From Clostridium ljungdahlii DSM 13528 (lineage in GTDB: Bacteria > Bacillota > Clostridia > Clostridiales > Clostridiaceae), in assembly GCF_000143685.1 (NCBI RefSeq), contig NC_014328.1:4154001-4218000 (forward strand): a DNA stretch of 64,000 nt. Reading direction: 5' to 3'. The notes below the pieces were generated by a model. That model was not told where the DNA came from. It ran no database searches and worked only from the letters and a program-made list of their open reading frames with translations. Position numbers and translations under genes: made by a program. Shown in pieces: positions 37,374 to 46,788 of this stretch. Every line of letters starts with the position of its first letter. The stretch's first letter is position 1.

Positions 37374-38498
37374 ATGAAAATTGAAGCAGCAGTTGTTTTT
37401 GAAAAAGGACAACCATTTCAAATTGAAGAACTAGAATTAGATGCTCCAAAATTTGATGAAGTATTGGTTAAAGTAACAGCTTGTGGTGTTTGCCATACTG
37501 ATGAAGTTGCACGTCAACAAATTATACCAGTGCCCCTTCCAGCAGTATTTGGACATGAAGGCTGCGGAATTATTGAAGAAGTAGGTCCAGGTATTACTAA
37601 TTTTAAAAAAGGAGATCGTGTTGGTTTTTCTTATGGATATTGTGGTACATGTGAAGCGTGTCGTTCTGGTCAACCTTATGGCTGTGAAGTAAATCGTAAA
37701 TTAAATTTCTTTGGAACGCAATTTGATGGAACTAAACGCCTTCACTATAATGGTGAAGACGTATCTTCATTCTTTGGACAAGGCGCATTTGCAACATATG
37801 CAGTTGTTCATGCCAATAATTTAATTCCTGTACCAGATGATGTGGATCTAAACATGGTTGGTCCTATGGGATGTGGTATCCAAACAGGTGCAGGTGCGGT
37901 TTTAAATTATTTGAAACCAGATCCAGCAAGTTCTATTGTTGTTACAGGAATTGGTGCAGTAGGCTTAAGTGCTATCATGGCAGCTAAAATTGCGGGATGT
38001 ACAACTATTATTGCTGTTGGAGGATCATCTAAATCAAAATCATCTGATATTATCGATGCTAAATTAGAAATGGCTAAAGAGTTTGGTGCAACTCATACAA
38101 TCAATAGTACTAGAGTTGAAAGTGTAGTTGATGAAGTGAAAAAAATAACTCGCATTGGTGCAAATTATGCAATTGACTGTACAGGTAATGGCACATGTGT
38201 CCGACAATCCTTAAATTGTACCCGTTCTTTAGGTACATGTGTTGTATTAGGTGCGACACAAGATCTTACAATTAATGTAGAAAATGAATTAATGGGCTCA
38301 GGGAAGAAATTGGTAGGAATTGTTGAAGGCTGTTCTATTCCTCAAATCTTTATTCCCGAATTATTAGAGTACTATAAAAAAGGAATGTTTCCATTTGATA
38401 AATTAATTACTTATTATAATTTTAAAGATATTAATAAAGCTTTTGAAGATGTGAATAAAGGTAAAGTTGTTAAAGCTATATTAAAAATGGAAAACTAG
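37374..38498 (+). CDS. Zinc-dependent alcohol dehydrogenase, MDR family (aryl/allyl alcohol type)
   Basis: This 374-residue enzyme belongs to the medium-chain family. Catalytic zinc ligands are in CGVCHTDE and GHEGCG near residues 37-65. The structural zinc cysteines are CGTCEACRSGQPYGC. The coenzyme site is VVTGIGAVGLSAIMAAK near 193. Overall it looks like benzyl- or aryl-alcohol dehydrogenases (XylB-like). ATG 37374 follows GAGGAGG. Arginine is often encoded by CGT here, unlike the surrounding genes, which suggests recent acquisition together with the next gene. Confidence 0.88.
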   Translation: MKIEAAVVFEKGQPFQIEELELDAPKFDEVLVKVTACGVCHTDEVARQQIIPVPLPAVFGHEGCGIIEEVGPGITNFKKGDRVGFSYGYCGTCEACRSGQPYGCEVNRKLNFFGTQFDGTKRLHYNGEDVSSFFGQGAFATYAVVHANNLIPVPDDVDLNMVGPMGCGIQTGAGAVLNYLKPDPASSIVVTGIGAVGLSAIMAAKIAGCTTIIAVGGSSKSKSSDIIDAKLEMAKEFGATHTINSTRVESVVDEVKKITRIGANYAIDCTGNGTCVRQSLNCTRSLGTCVVLGATQDLTINVENELMGSGKKLVGIVEGCSIPQIFIPELLEYYKKGMFPFDKLITYYNFKDINKAFEDVNKGKVVKAILKMEN

Positions 38499-38509
38499 GG
38501 GGGAAAAAA

Positions 38510-40459
38510 ATGAATCAATATTATCCCAATTTAGGTAGCACAATTAAAATTGCTGGATTAACATTAAAAAATCGTATGATAGGTTCTCCAATTTCAATTC
38601 CAGAAATCGGGCCAGACGAAAACTTAACAAGAGATAACATTTCTTTTTATAGCTTGCGAGCAAAAGGTGGAGCAGCTGTTATCACTGTAAGTGAAGGAAT
38701 TGTGCATAGCGCTACAGGTAAATCTCATACAAAACATATCCTACTAGACACTCGCATGAGTTTACCATCATTAACAGAATTAGCTCGTATAATTCATCGC
38801 CATAACTGCTTTGCTTCTATGGAATTATCACACGGCGGTAAATACGCTGGTAACCGCAGTCAATCAAATAAACAAGCTAAACGTTTTGGTCCTGTTGATG
38901 AAATTTGGGCAGATGGTACACATGTTTATGAAATGCCAGAAGATTTAATTCTTGAAATTGCTGATAGTTTTGGTAAGGCAGCAGCCTTGGTTAAGGAAGC
39001 TGGTTTCGATATGGTATTAGTTCATGGTGGTCATGGATGGTTAATAAATCAATTCATGTCTCCTAACACTAATACAAGAACTGATAAATGGGGTGGAAGC
39101 TTCGAAAATAGAATGCGTTTTCCTTTTTTATGTGTTGAAAAGATTCGTGAAGCAGTTGGGCCTAATTTTCCAATTGAATTCCGTATGAGTGGAGCAGAAT
39201 ATACTGAAGGTGGTTATGACATTAACTATGGTGTTAAAATTGCTCAAGCATTAGATGGTAAAGTAGATTTAATTCATGTATCTGCAGGTGTTCATGAAAA
39301 TAGAGGTGCATTTGTTATCACACATCCTTCTGTTTTTATTGAACATGGATGCAACGTTCATTTAGCAGCAGAGATTAAGAAACATGTTAAGACTCCAGTT
39401 GCTACATTAGGTGGCTTAAATGATCCTGATATGATGGAGGATATAATTGCTAGTGGTAAAGCAGATATTGTTGAAATGGGGCGTCAATTAATGGCTGATC
39501 CATTCTTCCCTGAAAAAGCTTTAACTGGAAGAAAAGATGATATTACTAAATGCTGCCGCTGCTTTAGCTGTTTTGGTGAATATATGACAACACGTACAAC
39601 TGTCTGTGCATTAAATCCGGTGATTGGTAGAGAAAGAGAACATGAAGCTGCTTTTGCTCCAACAATACCTAAAAAGGTATTGATTGCTGGTGGAGGTCCT
39701 GCTGGCATGTCAGCAGCTTTACAAGCATCAGCTCGTGGACATGAAGTTATTTTATTTGAAAAGAATAGTCGTTTAGGTGGCGCGTTACTTTATGAAGAAT
39801 ATATTCCATTTAAACAAGATTTATTTAACTATTCTCAATTATTAGCAAAGAGATTAGTTGAAACAAATATAGAAGTACGTTTAAATACAGAATTAACTCC
39901 AGAATTAGCAAAAGAGCTGCATGCAGATATAATTATCTGTGCGGTAGGATCGGTACCTGTTGTGCCTCCAATCTTAGGAATTGATACTAGCCATAAAGTT
40001 GTAGGAATAGATGCTATTCATCAATCACAACCAGCTGTTGGAGATAAAGTTGTTATTTTAGGTGGAGGATTAATAGGTACAGAAACATCTATTTATCTTG
40101 ATAGCCTAGGTAAAGATGTAACTGTTGTAGAAATGAGAAATGATTATGCTCCAGATACATCAGAAATGCATAAGATTGCTTTAGAAGTAACATTAAAGAA
40201 AGGACATGTTAAAATGCACTTAAATACAAGGGCTAAAGAAGTTACTAACGAAGGTTTGTTATGTATAGATGAAACTGGAAATGAAGTTTTATATCCTGCA
40301 GATACTATTTTGGTTGCTGCTGGTATGAAACCAAATTCAGAATCTGTTGAAGCTTTACGTTATGCAGCACCTAGATTCTTTCAAATTGGAGATTGTGTTA
40401 AAGTGGGTAAAGTATTAGAAGCAGTTCATGGTGGTTACTACGGTGCTTTAGATATTTAA
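38510..40459 (+). CDS. OYE-like FMN/FAD/4Fe-4S enoate or dienoyl-CoA reductase
   Basis: This 649-residue enzyme has an N-terminal OYE barrel (active-site HGGHGWLINQFMSP near residue 176). An iron-sulfur cysteine cluster follows (CCRCFSCF then C in TTVCALNP, near 349-371). The C-terminal FAD/NAD domain has VLIAGGGPAGMSAALQAS near 388 and VVILGGGLIGTETSIYL. It belongs to the 2,4-dienoyl-CoA reductase/2-enoate reductase/BaiCD group, which saturates activated C=C bonds. It lies 11 nt after the dehydrogenase, so the pair may convert an unsaturated alcohol or aldehyde. The substrate is unknown. Confidence 0.85.
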   Translation: MNQYYPNLGSTIKIAGLTLKNRMIGSPISIPEIGPDENLTRDNISFYSLRAKGGAAVITVSEGIVHSATGKSHTKHILLDTRMSLPSLTELARIIHRHNCFASMELSHGGKYAGNRSQSNKQAKRFGPVDEIWADGTHVYEMPEDLILEIADSFGKAAALVKEAGFDMVLVHGGHGWLINQFMSPNTNTRTDKWGGSFENRMRFPFLCVEKIREAVGPNFPIEFRMSGAEYTEGGYDINYGVKIAQALDGKVDLIHVSAGVHENRGAFVITHPSVFIEHGCNVHLAAEIKKHVKTPVATLGGLNDPDMMEDIIASGKADIVEMGRQLMADPFFPEKALTGRKDDITKCCRCFSCFGEYMTTRTTVCALNPVIGREREHEAAFAPTIPKKVLIAGGGPAGMSAALQASARGHEVILFEKNSRLGGALLYEEYIPFKQDLFNYSQLLAKRLVETNIEVRLNTELTPELAKELHADIIICAVGSVPVVPPILGIDTSHKVVGIDAIHQSQPAVGDKVVILGGGLIGTETSIYLDSLGKDVTVVEMRNDYAPDTSEMHKIALEVTLKKGHVKMHLNTRAKEVTNEGLLCIDETGNEVLYPADTILVAAGMKPNSESVEALRYAAPRFFQIGDCVKVGKVLEAVHGGYYGALDI

Positions 40460-40501
40460 TATTAATAGAATGCTATTTGTAAATAAATATGATAATTTAA
40501 A

Positions 40502-40536
40502 AAAGAGACATTTTTAGTTTAAATGTCTCTTTAAAA
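40502..40536 (+). terminator. Terminator of the dehydrogenase/reductase cluster
   Basis: AAAGAGACATTT pairs with AAATGTCTCTTT, close after the flavin reductase stop codon. Confidence 0.8.
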
Positions 40537-40845
40537 ATTAGCTATGCTTAAGAAGTAGGTTTATAAAAATAACTATTGAACATTACCTCTAGTATAATTT
40601 TCCACAACTTCTGAAAATGTATCTTTTATTATTGAATTCATGTGATCTAAAAACCTTAATATAGTGACCTTTTCCTCCATTACTTAGGTACATTATTAAA
40701 TTATCATTTATATTAAACTATATTGATTATATATCTCTAGTTTCGGATATTAATCGCGCTCACTGTACTACTTTCATGTGAAGAAACATCCGCTAGCAGA
40801 ATAAATTGAGTCGCACATAACCCGAAAATACTAAATAATATTAAT
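40537..40845. other. Intergenic region with a decayed open frame
   Basis: No intact gene is visible. On the minus strand 40573-40678 reads as 34 sense codons (TILRFLDHMNSIIKDTFSEV and on) after a GGAGG, with GTC where a GTG start would be expected. It may be a dead gene start. The 40740-40830 part shows nothing I can name. Confidence 0.35.
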
Positions 40846-43470
40846 TTACTCAAGTATTTCCACGTACCCTTCTGTTCCATTTACACGAATTCTCTGTCCA
40901 TCCTTTATAAACTTTGTAGCATTTTCCACGCTCACTACTGCTGGAAGTCCATATTCTCTTGCAACAACTGCTCCGTGAGTCATCATTCCACCAACTTCTG
41001 TAACTAATCCCTTGATAGATACAAATACTGGTGTCCAGCTAGGATCAGTAAAAGTAGTAACTAGTATATCACCTTCTTCAATATTTGCATCTTCGATTTT
41101 TAATATTATTCTTGCCCTGCCTTCAACAATACCTGCTGATACTGCCACCCCTGCTAAGGCACCCTCAGGAATCTTGCTTATATCATATTGACTGGAAATA
41201 ACCTCTCCATCAGAAGTAATTACACGAGGTGGTGTAAGCTTTTGGTAAACCTCATAATCTTCTTGTCTTTTCTGTATGATACTATAATCTAATTCATTAG
41301 TTTTAATCACTTTTCTCAATTCTTCATATTCAAGATAGAATATGTCACTTGCCTCCTTTATAAGCCCCTGTTGTATTAATCTTTCAGCTTCTTTCATAAT
41401 AACCTGTTTCACAACCCATTCATACCAGATTAAGATATACTTGTTAAACTCACGATATCCTGCATAATTACGTAGAACACTGATTGCTTTCTTTGCCTTT
41501 TTAGCTTTTCCCCTACCTCCTGGCATCTTTTCAAGCTTTCTTAAAATTTCCTGCTCCTTCTCTTCAGCTTCCTTGAGTCCTTGATTGAATTTGATTTCGT
41601 GAGAATTAGGAGGATAAACCTTAATATTGCCTAGAATCAATGGAACCAATATTGTTGGCTTTTCATTCCATCTAGTCTTGCTTATATCTATTTCAGCAGA
41701 ACATCGCATCCCATATTTCTTCAGAAAGTTCTTTATTGCATCCTTTACTTCTATTCCTCCTGGAAGTTTAACAAGATCTTCAAAAAAGCTCTCATCCTTA
41801 GGACTTTCCAAATATTTAATTACCTCTGGATACTTTCTTACTACATCTGATACATCTAAAAGTTCAAGTCCCATATCTGAAGTAACATTATTAGATACGG
41901 ATTGAGCTAACATATCTGCTGGATTCTTTTCCTTAAGCCATTTTCCCAAATTCTTGTTAATCCAGCTAGAGGCATAGGCTCCAGCAAAAACAACTCCATA
42001 AGTATCCATCATATTGTCCTTTATTTTAGTCATACTCTTCTCAATAAAATCAAATAACTCATTACCTGAAATTTTTTGTGACTGCTTCTCCAAATCCTTC
42101 ATAATAGTCCTGCTGCGATCCATATAGAATTCTGCAATGGCAGGATCATTTTTCCTGTAGCATTCTATAGTTTTAACAAGCCACCTGAAAGCTAGTTTGA
42201 TAGAAACCATTGGCTTTTTTGATTTATGAAGATTATTCATAATATCTTCTCGCTTTAAAATATTGTAATAAGCATTCTGCATAAGAACATCTACTGCTGC
42301 AAGCCCTTTTACAAAAGATTTCCTCATAATAGGTGAGCTTAATTCATTTGATGAGTCCACATATATTCTTCCACCTGCATAGTACATTGGTGTATCTACC
42401 ATCATCTTAAACAAAACTGCAAAGAAGGTCATGCTTAAAGGTGACATTGCTTCAGTCATCATCTGCCTATGACCAAAGGAAAAAAACACATGAGTTTTAT
42501 CATCTTTAACTTCTGGGACAGGATATAAAGTAGTAATAGGACGACTTTGAACAATATATATATTACCTTCATGGATACACCATTCTATATCCTGTGGTCG
42601 TCCAAAATATTTTTCTACTTTCCTGCCTATTTGTTCAAGCTGCAGAATCTGCTGGTCCGTTAAAGTTTGAATATTCTGTCTTTGATTCTCAATATCTCTT
42701 TGCTCAGTTCCACCTTGTTTAAGTCCATAAATAGCAATCTTCTTTGTAGATATCTTTTTATCTATAATCTTGCTTTCTTTAACTTTATAGATATCCGCAT
42801 TCACAAGTCCTGACACTAGCGCTTCCCCTAGTCCATAACTTGCATCTATTGAAACAACCTTCCTATTTGCTGATATTGGATCTGCCGTAAACATAATTCC
42901 TGAAGCCTCTGGAAAAACCATCATTTGGATAACTACAGAAAGATATACTTTACGATGATCAAAGTTATTCTGCATACGATATATTACCGCTCTATCTGTA
43001 AATAGTGATGCCCAACACTTGCTAACATGATGAATAATAGAATCTTTTCCTATTATATTTAAATAGGTATCCTGCTGTCCTGCAAAGGAGGCCAAAGGTA
43101 AATCCTCAGCAGTAGCACTTGAACGAACCGCAAAAGCATTCTTTTCACCAAACTTTTTAATAAATGTTGTTATACCTTCTTCTATATCTTTGGGAATAGT
43201 GATGTCTTCAATTAATTTGCGAATTTGGCCACTGATTTCACATATTTTTTCTCTATCTTCAACCTTAAGGTGGGATAACTCTTCTAGAAGACTGTTGAAA
43301 TTTTTATTATTCTCAACTACTTTTTTATAGGCAAAAGTAGTAATACAAAAACCTTCAGGAACTTGTATACCGTCAATTCTTGAAAGTTCTCCAAGGTTTA
43401 CACCTTTTCCTCCTACTACTGAAAGCTGTGATTTATCAATGTCTTTAAAGCCTAATAAATATGAATTCAT
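40846..43470 (-). CDS. rph: Rifampin phosphotransferase-like enzyme (Rph), PEP-synthase superfamily
   Basis: This 874-residue protein has the three-domain layout of rifamycin-inactivating phosphotransferases. The N-terminal ATP-grasp part shows VGGKGVNLGELSRIDGI, FAVRSSATAEDLPLASFAGQ and IEWCIHEGNIYIVQSRP. A central part of about 420 residues continues to TSDGEVISSQYD. The C-terminal swivelling His domain has the catalytic His in GGMMTHGAVVAREYGLPAVV. The central part and length separate it from PEP synthase. Such enzymes phosphorylate rifampicin with ATP. ATG 43470 follows GAGGGG. It is the second gene of a TetR-controlled operon. Confidence 0.8.
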   Translation of the reverse strand: MNSYLLGFKDIDKSQLSVVGGKGVNLGELSRIDGIQVPEGFCITTFAYKKVVENNKNFNSLLEELSHLKVEDREKICEISGQIRKLIEDITIPKDIEEGITTFIKKFGEKNAFAVRSSATAEDLPLASFAGQQDTYLNIIGKDSIIHHVSKCWASLFTDRAVIYRMQNNFDHRKVYLSVVIQMMVFPEASGIMFTADPISANRKVVSIDASYGLGEALVSGLVNADIYKVKESKIIDKKISTKKIAIYGLKQGGTEQRDIENQRQNIQTLTDQQILQLEQIGRKVEKYFGRPQDIEWCIHEGNIYIVQSRPITTLYPVPEVKDDKTHVFFSFGHRQMMTEAMSPLSMTFFAVLFKMMVDTPMYYAGGRIYVDSSNELSSPIMRKSFVKGLAAVDVLMQNAYYNILKREDIMNNLHKSKKPMVSIKLAFRWLVKTIECYRKNDPAIAEFYMDRSRTIMKDLEKQSQKISGNELFDFIEKSMTKIKDNMMDTYGVVFAGAYASSWINKNLGKWLKEKNPADMLAQSVSNNVTSDMGLELLDVSDVVRKYPEVIKYLESPKDESFFEDLVKLPGGIEVKDAIKNFLKKYGMRCSAEIDISKTRWNEKPTILVPLILGNIKVYPPNSHEIKFNQGLKEAEEKEQEILRKLEKMPGGRGKAKKAKKAISVLRNYAGYREFNKYILIWYEWVVKQVIMKEAERLIQQGLIKEASDIFYLEYEELRKVIKTNELDYSIIQKRQEDYEVYQKLTPPRVITSDGEVISSQYDISKIPEGALAGVAVSAGIVEGRARIILKIEDANIEEGDILVTTFTDPSWTPVFVSIKGLVTEVGGMMTHGAVVAREYGLPAVVSVENATKFIKDGQRIRVNGTEGYVEILE

Positions 43471-43533
43471 TTTTATTCCCCTCTCATCACAATTCATTTA
43501 AAAAATCTTTCAACAGTTAACTTTGTATACATC

Positions 43534-44148
43534 CTACAAATATTCTTCTTTATAAAAATTATTTTTAAGCATATCCAAGCATTTGTTAAACTCATCCAGC
43601 ATAATTTCAAAATTAATTTCTGTTTTATCTGACATCTGTTTTGTATACCCATCCGCCATCCACAGAAGCATTTTCATAAGTAACTTTAGATCCACCCCCT
43701 CTTTAAACTTAGAAGTATCCACGCCATCAAAGGCTATTCTATTTCTAAATTCATCTCCACTATTAAAGATATCTCTTAAGTCATCTTTTACCTCTTCATC
43801 ATTTTCAAAGTATGCACTAGTTAAAAAGGAAGGTATTGCAGCATGCCTTTTCATTACGGAGATTTCTATATTAGATGACATTTTAATTCTGTCAAAAAAG
43901 TCAGTAATGCTGTTATCAAACTTTTCATCAACTACAGTCATCATAATATTGCCGCATAGATTAACTAGATAAAGGTATAATTCTTTCTTTGTACCAAAAT
44001 AATGAAATACCATAGCCTTTGATATTCCTGCTGCAGTAGCAATATCGCTTATGGAAGTCTTTTTATAGCCATTGGTTCCAAAGGTTCTAAGAGCAGCATC
44101 TATAATTACATTTTGTTTTTCCTTAGGTAAACTAAAAAATTTTTCCAT
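43534..44148 (-). CDS. TetR/AcrR-family repressor
   Basis: This 204-residue protein has a TetR N-terminal DNA-binding domain with the helix-turn-helix ISDIATAAGISKAMVFHYFG at residues 28-47. The C-terminal ligand domain is variable, as in this family. It is transcribed toward and 63 nt before the rph-like gene. Two ACCGAATCGGT-type palindromes overlap its own promoter, so it probably represses itself and the rph-like gene until a drug or metabolite binds. Confidence 0.9.
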   Translation of the reverse strand: MEKFFSLPKEKQNVIIDAALRTFGTNGYKKTSISDIATAAGISKAMVFHYFGTKKELYLYLVNLCGNIMMTVVDEKFDNSITDFFDRIKMSSNIEISVMKRHAAIPSFLTSAYFENDEEVKDDLRDIFNSGDEFRNRIAFDGVDTSKFKEGVDLKLLMKMLLWMADGYTKQMSDKTEINFEIMLDEFNKCLDMLKNNFYKEEYL

Positions 44149-44166
44149 ACTTTCACCTTCTTACTA

Positions 44167-44187
44167 TATAAACCGAATCGGTTTATA
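44167..44187. promoter_or_regulatory. TetR operator 1
   Basis: TATAAACCGAATCGGTTTAT is a perfect palindrome located just downstream of the -10 box of the TetR promoter. Confidence 0.8.
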
Positions 44188-44189
44188 TT

Positions 44190-44218
44190 ATTATACCTTC
44201 ATAAACCGATTCGGTCAA
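44190..44218 (-). promoter_or_regulatory. Promoter of the tetR-rph operon
   Basis: TTGACC (44213-44218) and TATAAT (44190-44195) are separated by 17 nt on the minus strand. The -35 box is inside operator 2. Confidence 0.8.
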
Positions 44219-44220
44219 TA
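44201..44220. promoter_or_regulatory. TetR operator 2
   Basis: ATAAACCGATTCGGTCAATA repeats the core ACCGAWTCGGT of operator 1 and overlaps the -35 box, 34 bp from the first site (centre to centre). Confidence 0.8.
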
Positions 44221-44523
44221 TAGTTTGATCTAAATTTGTATATTTGTTTTTTCCTCTGTAAGTGTCAAAGATTTGATACTTGCAATTCTGGTTCATATAA
44301 AAAGCATCTTATGAAATTTCATAAAAAATGAATTTAAGCAATGTGGGAGATTTTATAATATTGCTTAAAAAGATAACTTATATTTTTATGCATTCAGCAG
44401 AATATGAAATTTAAAAATATATAAAAAAGGTATCCAACGTATTGGACACCTTAATTTATGTTAGCTATTGATTTTACTTGCTTTAGTATATTAAAAAAAT
44501 TCATGATACTTACAATATTTTAT
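44221..44523. other. Intergenic region between tetR and the BceAB-like operon
   Basis: Apart from the terminator at 44423-44452, I see only AT-rich sequence and no supported gene. Confidence 0.5.
44423..44452 (-). terminator. Terminator downstream of the BceAB-like operon
   Basis: On the minus strand AAGGTGTCCAA and TTGGATACCTT pair and are followed by TTTT, so the preceding genes on the minus strand can end here. Confidence 0.8.
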
Positions 44524-44718
44524 TTACAATTTAATATCATTTATTTTTATATATTTTACTTTTGGCACACGTACACGCCTTTCACACTTGCAGACAACCA
44601 AAAATTCTATCTCTGCTTTTGTTTCTGCTAAAGTTTCTAAGGATTTTTTTATTTTTGTTTCTTTTGCACGATTGTATATATCAACCTCTAATATTAATAT
44701 TGTGCCCTCATTTGCAAT
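44524..44718 (-). pseudogene. Coding remnant, unidentified
   Basis: About 64 sense codons (with EVDIYNRAKETKIKKSLETL and EIEFLVVCKCERRVRVPK) end at TAA 44524, but no start codon or ribosome binding site lies before them. The charged, coil-like composition looks protein-coding. It could be the tail of a gene whose 5' part was deleted. I do not recognise it. Confidence 0.35.
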
Positions 44719-44751
44719 AAATATACATATTATATAATTATTAACACTTTA

Positions 44752-46029
44752 CTAGTTATTTAATATTGCTATTTTCTTTTTAGTAATAATGTATCCTAAC
44801 AATTGAACAATAAGATAATATGCCAATATTTTAAATGTATCTATCTTAAATTCTCCATTGGTATTTAAAACATAAATATATACAATACTTGTTAATACCG
44901 TTAAAAGTGCAGGTAAAAAAAATATTATTCTAATTTTATATGTTAACAATGTATCTATTTCCTTATCAATTAATCCAATATAATATAATTTAGTCCTTTT
45001 AAGTTGCCAGCCACAAAAATCTATCTTTGCTTTAAAATATAAAATATTAGAAGAAACAATAAAACTCAATAGTACAATAAACATATATATGAAATTGAAA
45101 GCGGACCCACGAAAAATGCTGTAAATATTAAAAAATGTTTTTACATTGGGCAAACTATACACTCTATTACTGGTAATAAATATAGTGTTTAGGAAAATAA
45201 TAAAAAGAATTATATATTTATTTTTTTTGAAGGAATCTTCTAGCTCGTTTACTAATAAAATTTTCTTATAATAAAAGTTTTCTCTTCTTTTTATAACAAC
45301 AGCAAAAATTTTTATAAAAACTAAAAATAACATATAAATTACTAATGTACATATTAAAGAATAGTCAACATAATATCTAGATTGAAAGTTTACAAACATT
45401 CTTTCTTTAAAATTTATATAACACAGTATTAAAATAGAAATTATTGTTTTTGCAAACTCTTTCTTTTTAGAATATTTTATATACAAATTTTTATAGTTCA
45501 CTTCATTAATTACTGACAGTTTATCGATAAATTTAAATGTCCATAAAATGAATATAATAGTAAGAAAAACATAGTATCCAATGGTAACTATAAAAACAAT
45601 TGATTCAAATTTAAAAGTAAAAATAAACATTCCCGATAATTTTAGTGCAAAAAGTACAATGATTTTTGAAAATGCTGCACCTAAAATCAATCCTATAGGC
45701 ATATAGATAAAAAAAGTTAGCACATTTTCCACAAAAACTAGCATCTTAATGTCGCTGCATGTCATTCCTAAAGTCAAAAATGTTGCAAATTCCTTTTGCC
45801 TATATTTTATAAAGGAAATGTATGTAAAAATGCTCCACAACATTGTATTAAAAACTGCAATTGATGGGAGTATAAAAATATTTTTTAGTCCAATTGCTGT
45901 TACATATGAATTATAAAATATTAGCTCCGTAAAGAAGAATGAAACTGAAATTACAAGAGAGAATATATATGCAAAATATTGATCTAAATTTAATTTTATA
46001 GTTTGTTCAAGCATCTTTCTCCAATTCAT
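44752..46029 (-). CDS. BceB-like ABC permease lacking the large extracellular domain
   Basis: This permease of about 425 residues is of the FtsX/BceB class. FIKYRQKEFATFLTLGMTCSDI near residue 75 is the usual cytoplasmic motif after helix 2. I count about ten hydrophobic helices. The loop between helices 7 and 8 is only about 25 residues (SNRVYSLPNVKTFFNIYSIF), whereas BceB has about 200 residues there. Its start ATG 46029 lies 1 nt after the ATPase stop. It forms an operon with ATPase, kinase and regulator. Confidence 0.8.
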   Translation of the reverse strand: MNWRKMLEQTIKLNLDQYFAYIFSLVISVSFFFTELIFYNSYVTAIGLKNIFILPSIAVFNTMLWSIFTYISFIKYRQKEFATFLTLGMTCSDIKMLVFVENVLTFFIYMPIGLILGAAFSKIIVLFALKLSGMFIFTFKFESIVFIVTIGYYVFLTIIFILWTFKFIDKLSVINEVNYKNLYIKYSKKKEFAKTIISILILCYINFKERMFVNFQSRYYVDYSLICTLVIYMLFLVFIKIFAVVIKRRENFYYKKILLVNELEDSFKKNKYIILFIIFLNTIFITSNRVYSLPNVKTFFNIYSIFRGSAFNFIYMFIVLLSFIVSSNILYFKAKIDFCGWQLKRTKLYYIGLIDKEIDTLLTYKIRIIFFLPALLTVLTSIVYIYVLNTNGEFKIDTFKILAYYLIVQLLGYIITKKKIAILNN

Positions 46030-46030
46030 A

Positions 46031-46783
46031 TCACTCACCACTAATTACAGCAAGAGTGTCCAATATTCTATTAAAAAAAGTATGCTGATCTCCTTTTTTG
46101 TATATATCTGCAAATATCTTCCCCGATTTTATAAAGATAACCCTGCTGCAGTAGCTTGCAGCATATATATCATGTGTAGACATAAGAATTGTTGCTTTTT
46201 TTTGATCATTTATTTTTTTCAAATACTTCATAAACTTTTTTGAGGTATTTGGATCAATACTACTAGTTGGTTCGTCAGCTAAAATAATACAAGGATCATT
46301 TATTAGTGCTCTACATGCAGTTACCCTCTGTTGTTCACCTACAGATACATTATAGGGATATTTATTTCTAATATTGTATATATTAAAAAACGTAAAATAT
46401 TCTTCTATTTTTTCATTAATCTTTTCTTTCCCCGCACCTTTAAATATCAATGGAAGTGCAGCATTTTCTGCAAGGGTAATATTATCAAGAAGATTAAAAT
46501 TTTGAAATATAATTCCTAAGTTTTCTCGTCTAAAGATAGAACGTTCTGTTTTGTCTAGCGAAGTTATATATTGATTCATTATCTTTACTGTTCCGCTGGT
46601 AGGCTTATCGATTCCCGACAAAATGTTAAGCAAAGTCGTCTTACCACTGCCTGATTGTCCCATAATAGCAGTAAATTCTCCACTTTCAATGCTCAGATTT
46701 ATACCATTCAAAACATTAGTAGGATTAACTTCTAAATTCCATTCATAGACTTTAATAATATCCTCGGCACTCAAGATCTCCAT
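46031..46783 (-). CDS. ABC transporter ATPase, BceA/LolD-like
   Basis: This 250-residue ATPase has Walker A GQSGSGKTT near residue 41, Q-loop FQNFNLLDN, signature VSVGEQQR (a variant of LSGGQ), Walker B CIILADEPT and switch histidine STHD. It belongs to the peptide-antibiotic exporter/sensor group. ATG 46783 is preferred since it follows GGGGTGAT, although an in-frame GTG lies at 46792. It is followed directly by the permease. Confidence 0.9.
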   Translation of the reverse strand: MEILSAEDIIKVYEWNLEVNPTNVLNGINLSIESGEFTAIMGQSGSGKTTLLNILSGIDKPTSGTVKIMNQYITSLDKTERSIFRRENLGIIFQNFNLLDNITLAENAALPLIFKGAGKEKINEKIEEYFTFFNIYNIRNKYPYNVSVGEQQRVTACRALINDPCIILADEPTSSIDPNTSKKFMKYLKKINDQKKATILMSTHDIYAASYCSRVIFIKSGKIFADIYKKGDQHTFFNRILDTLAVISGE

Positions 46784-46788
46784 TAGTA

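Noticed and set aside
40573..40678. Small gene on the minus strand before the Rph-like operon end
   Set aside because: It lacks a start codon (GTC in the expected place), so at most a decayed gene.
40846..43470. Phosphoenolpyruvate synthase
   Set aside because: The length, the large central domain and the strong likeness over the whole chain to rifampin phosphotransferase fit Rph better, although the superfamily is shared.
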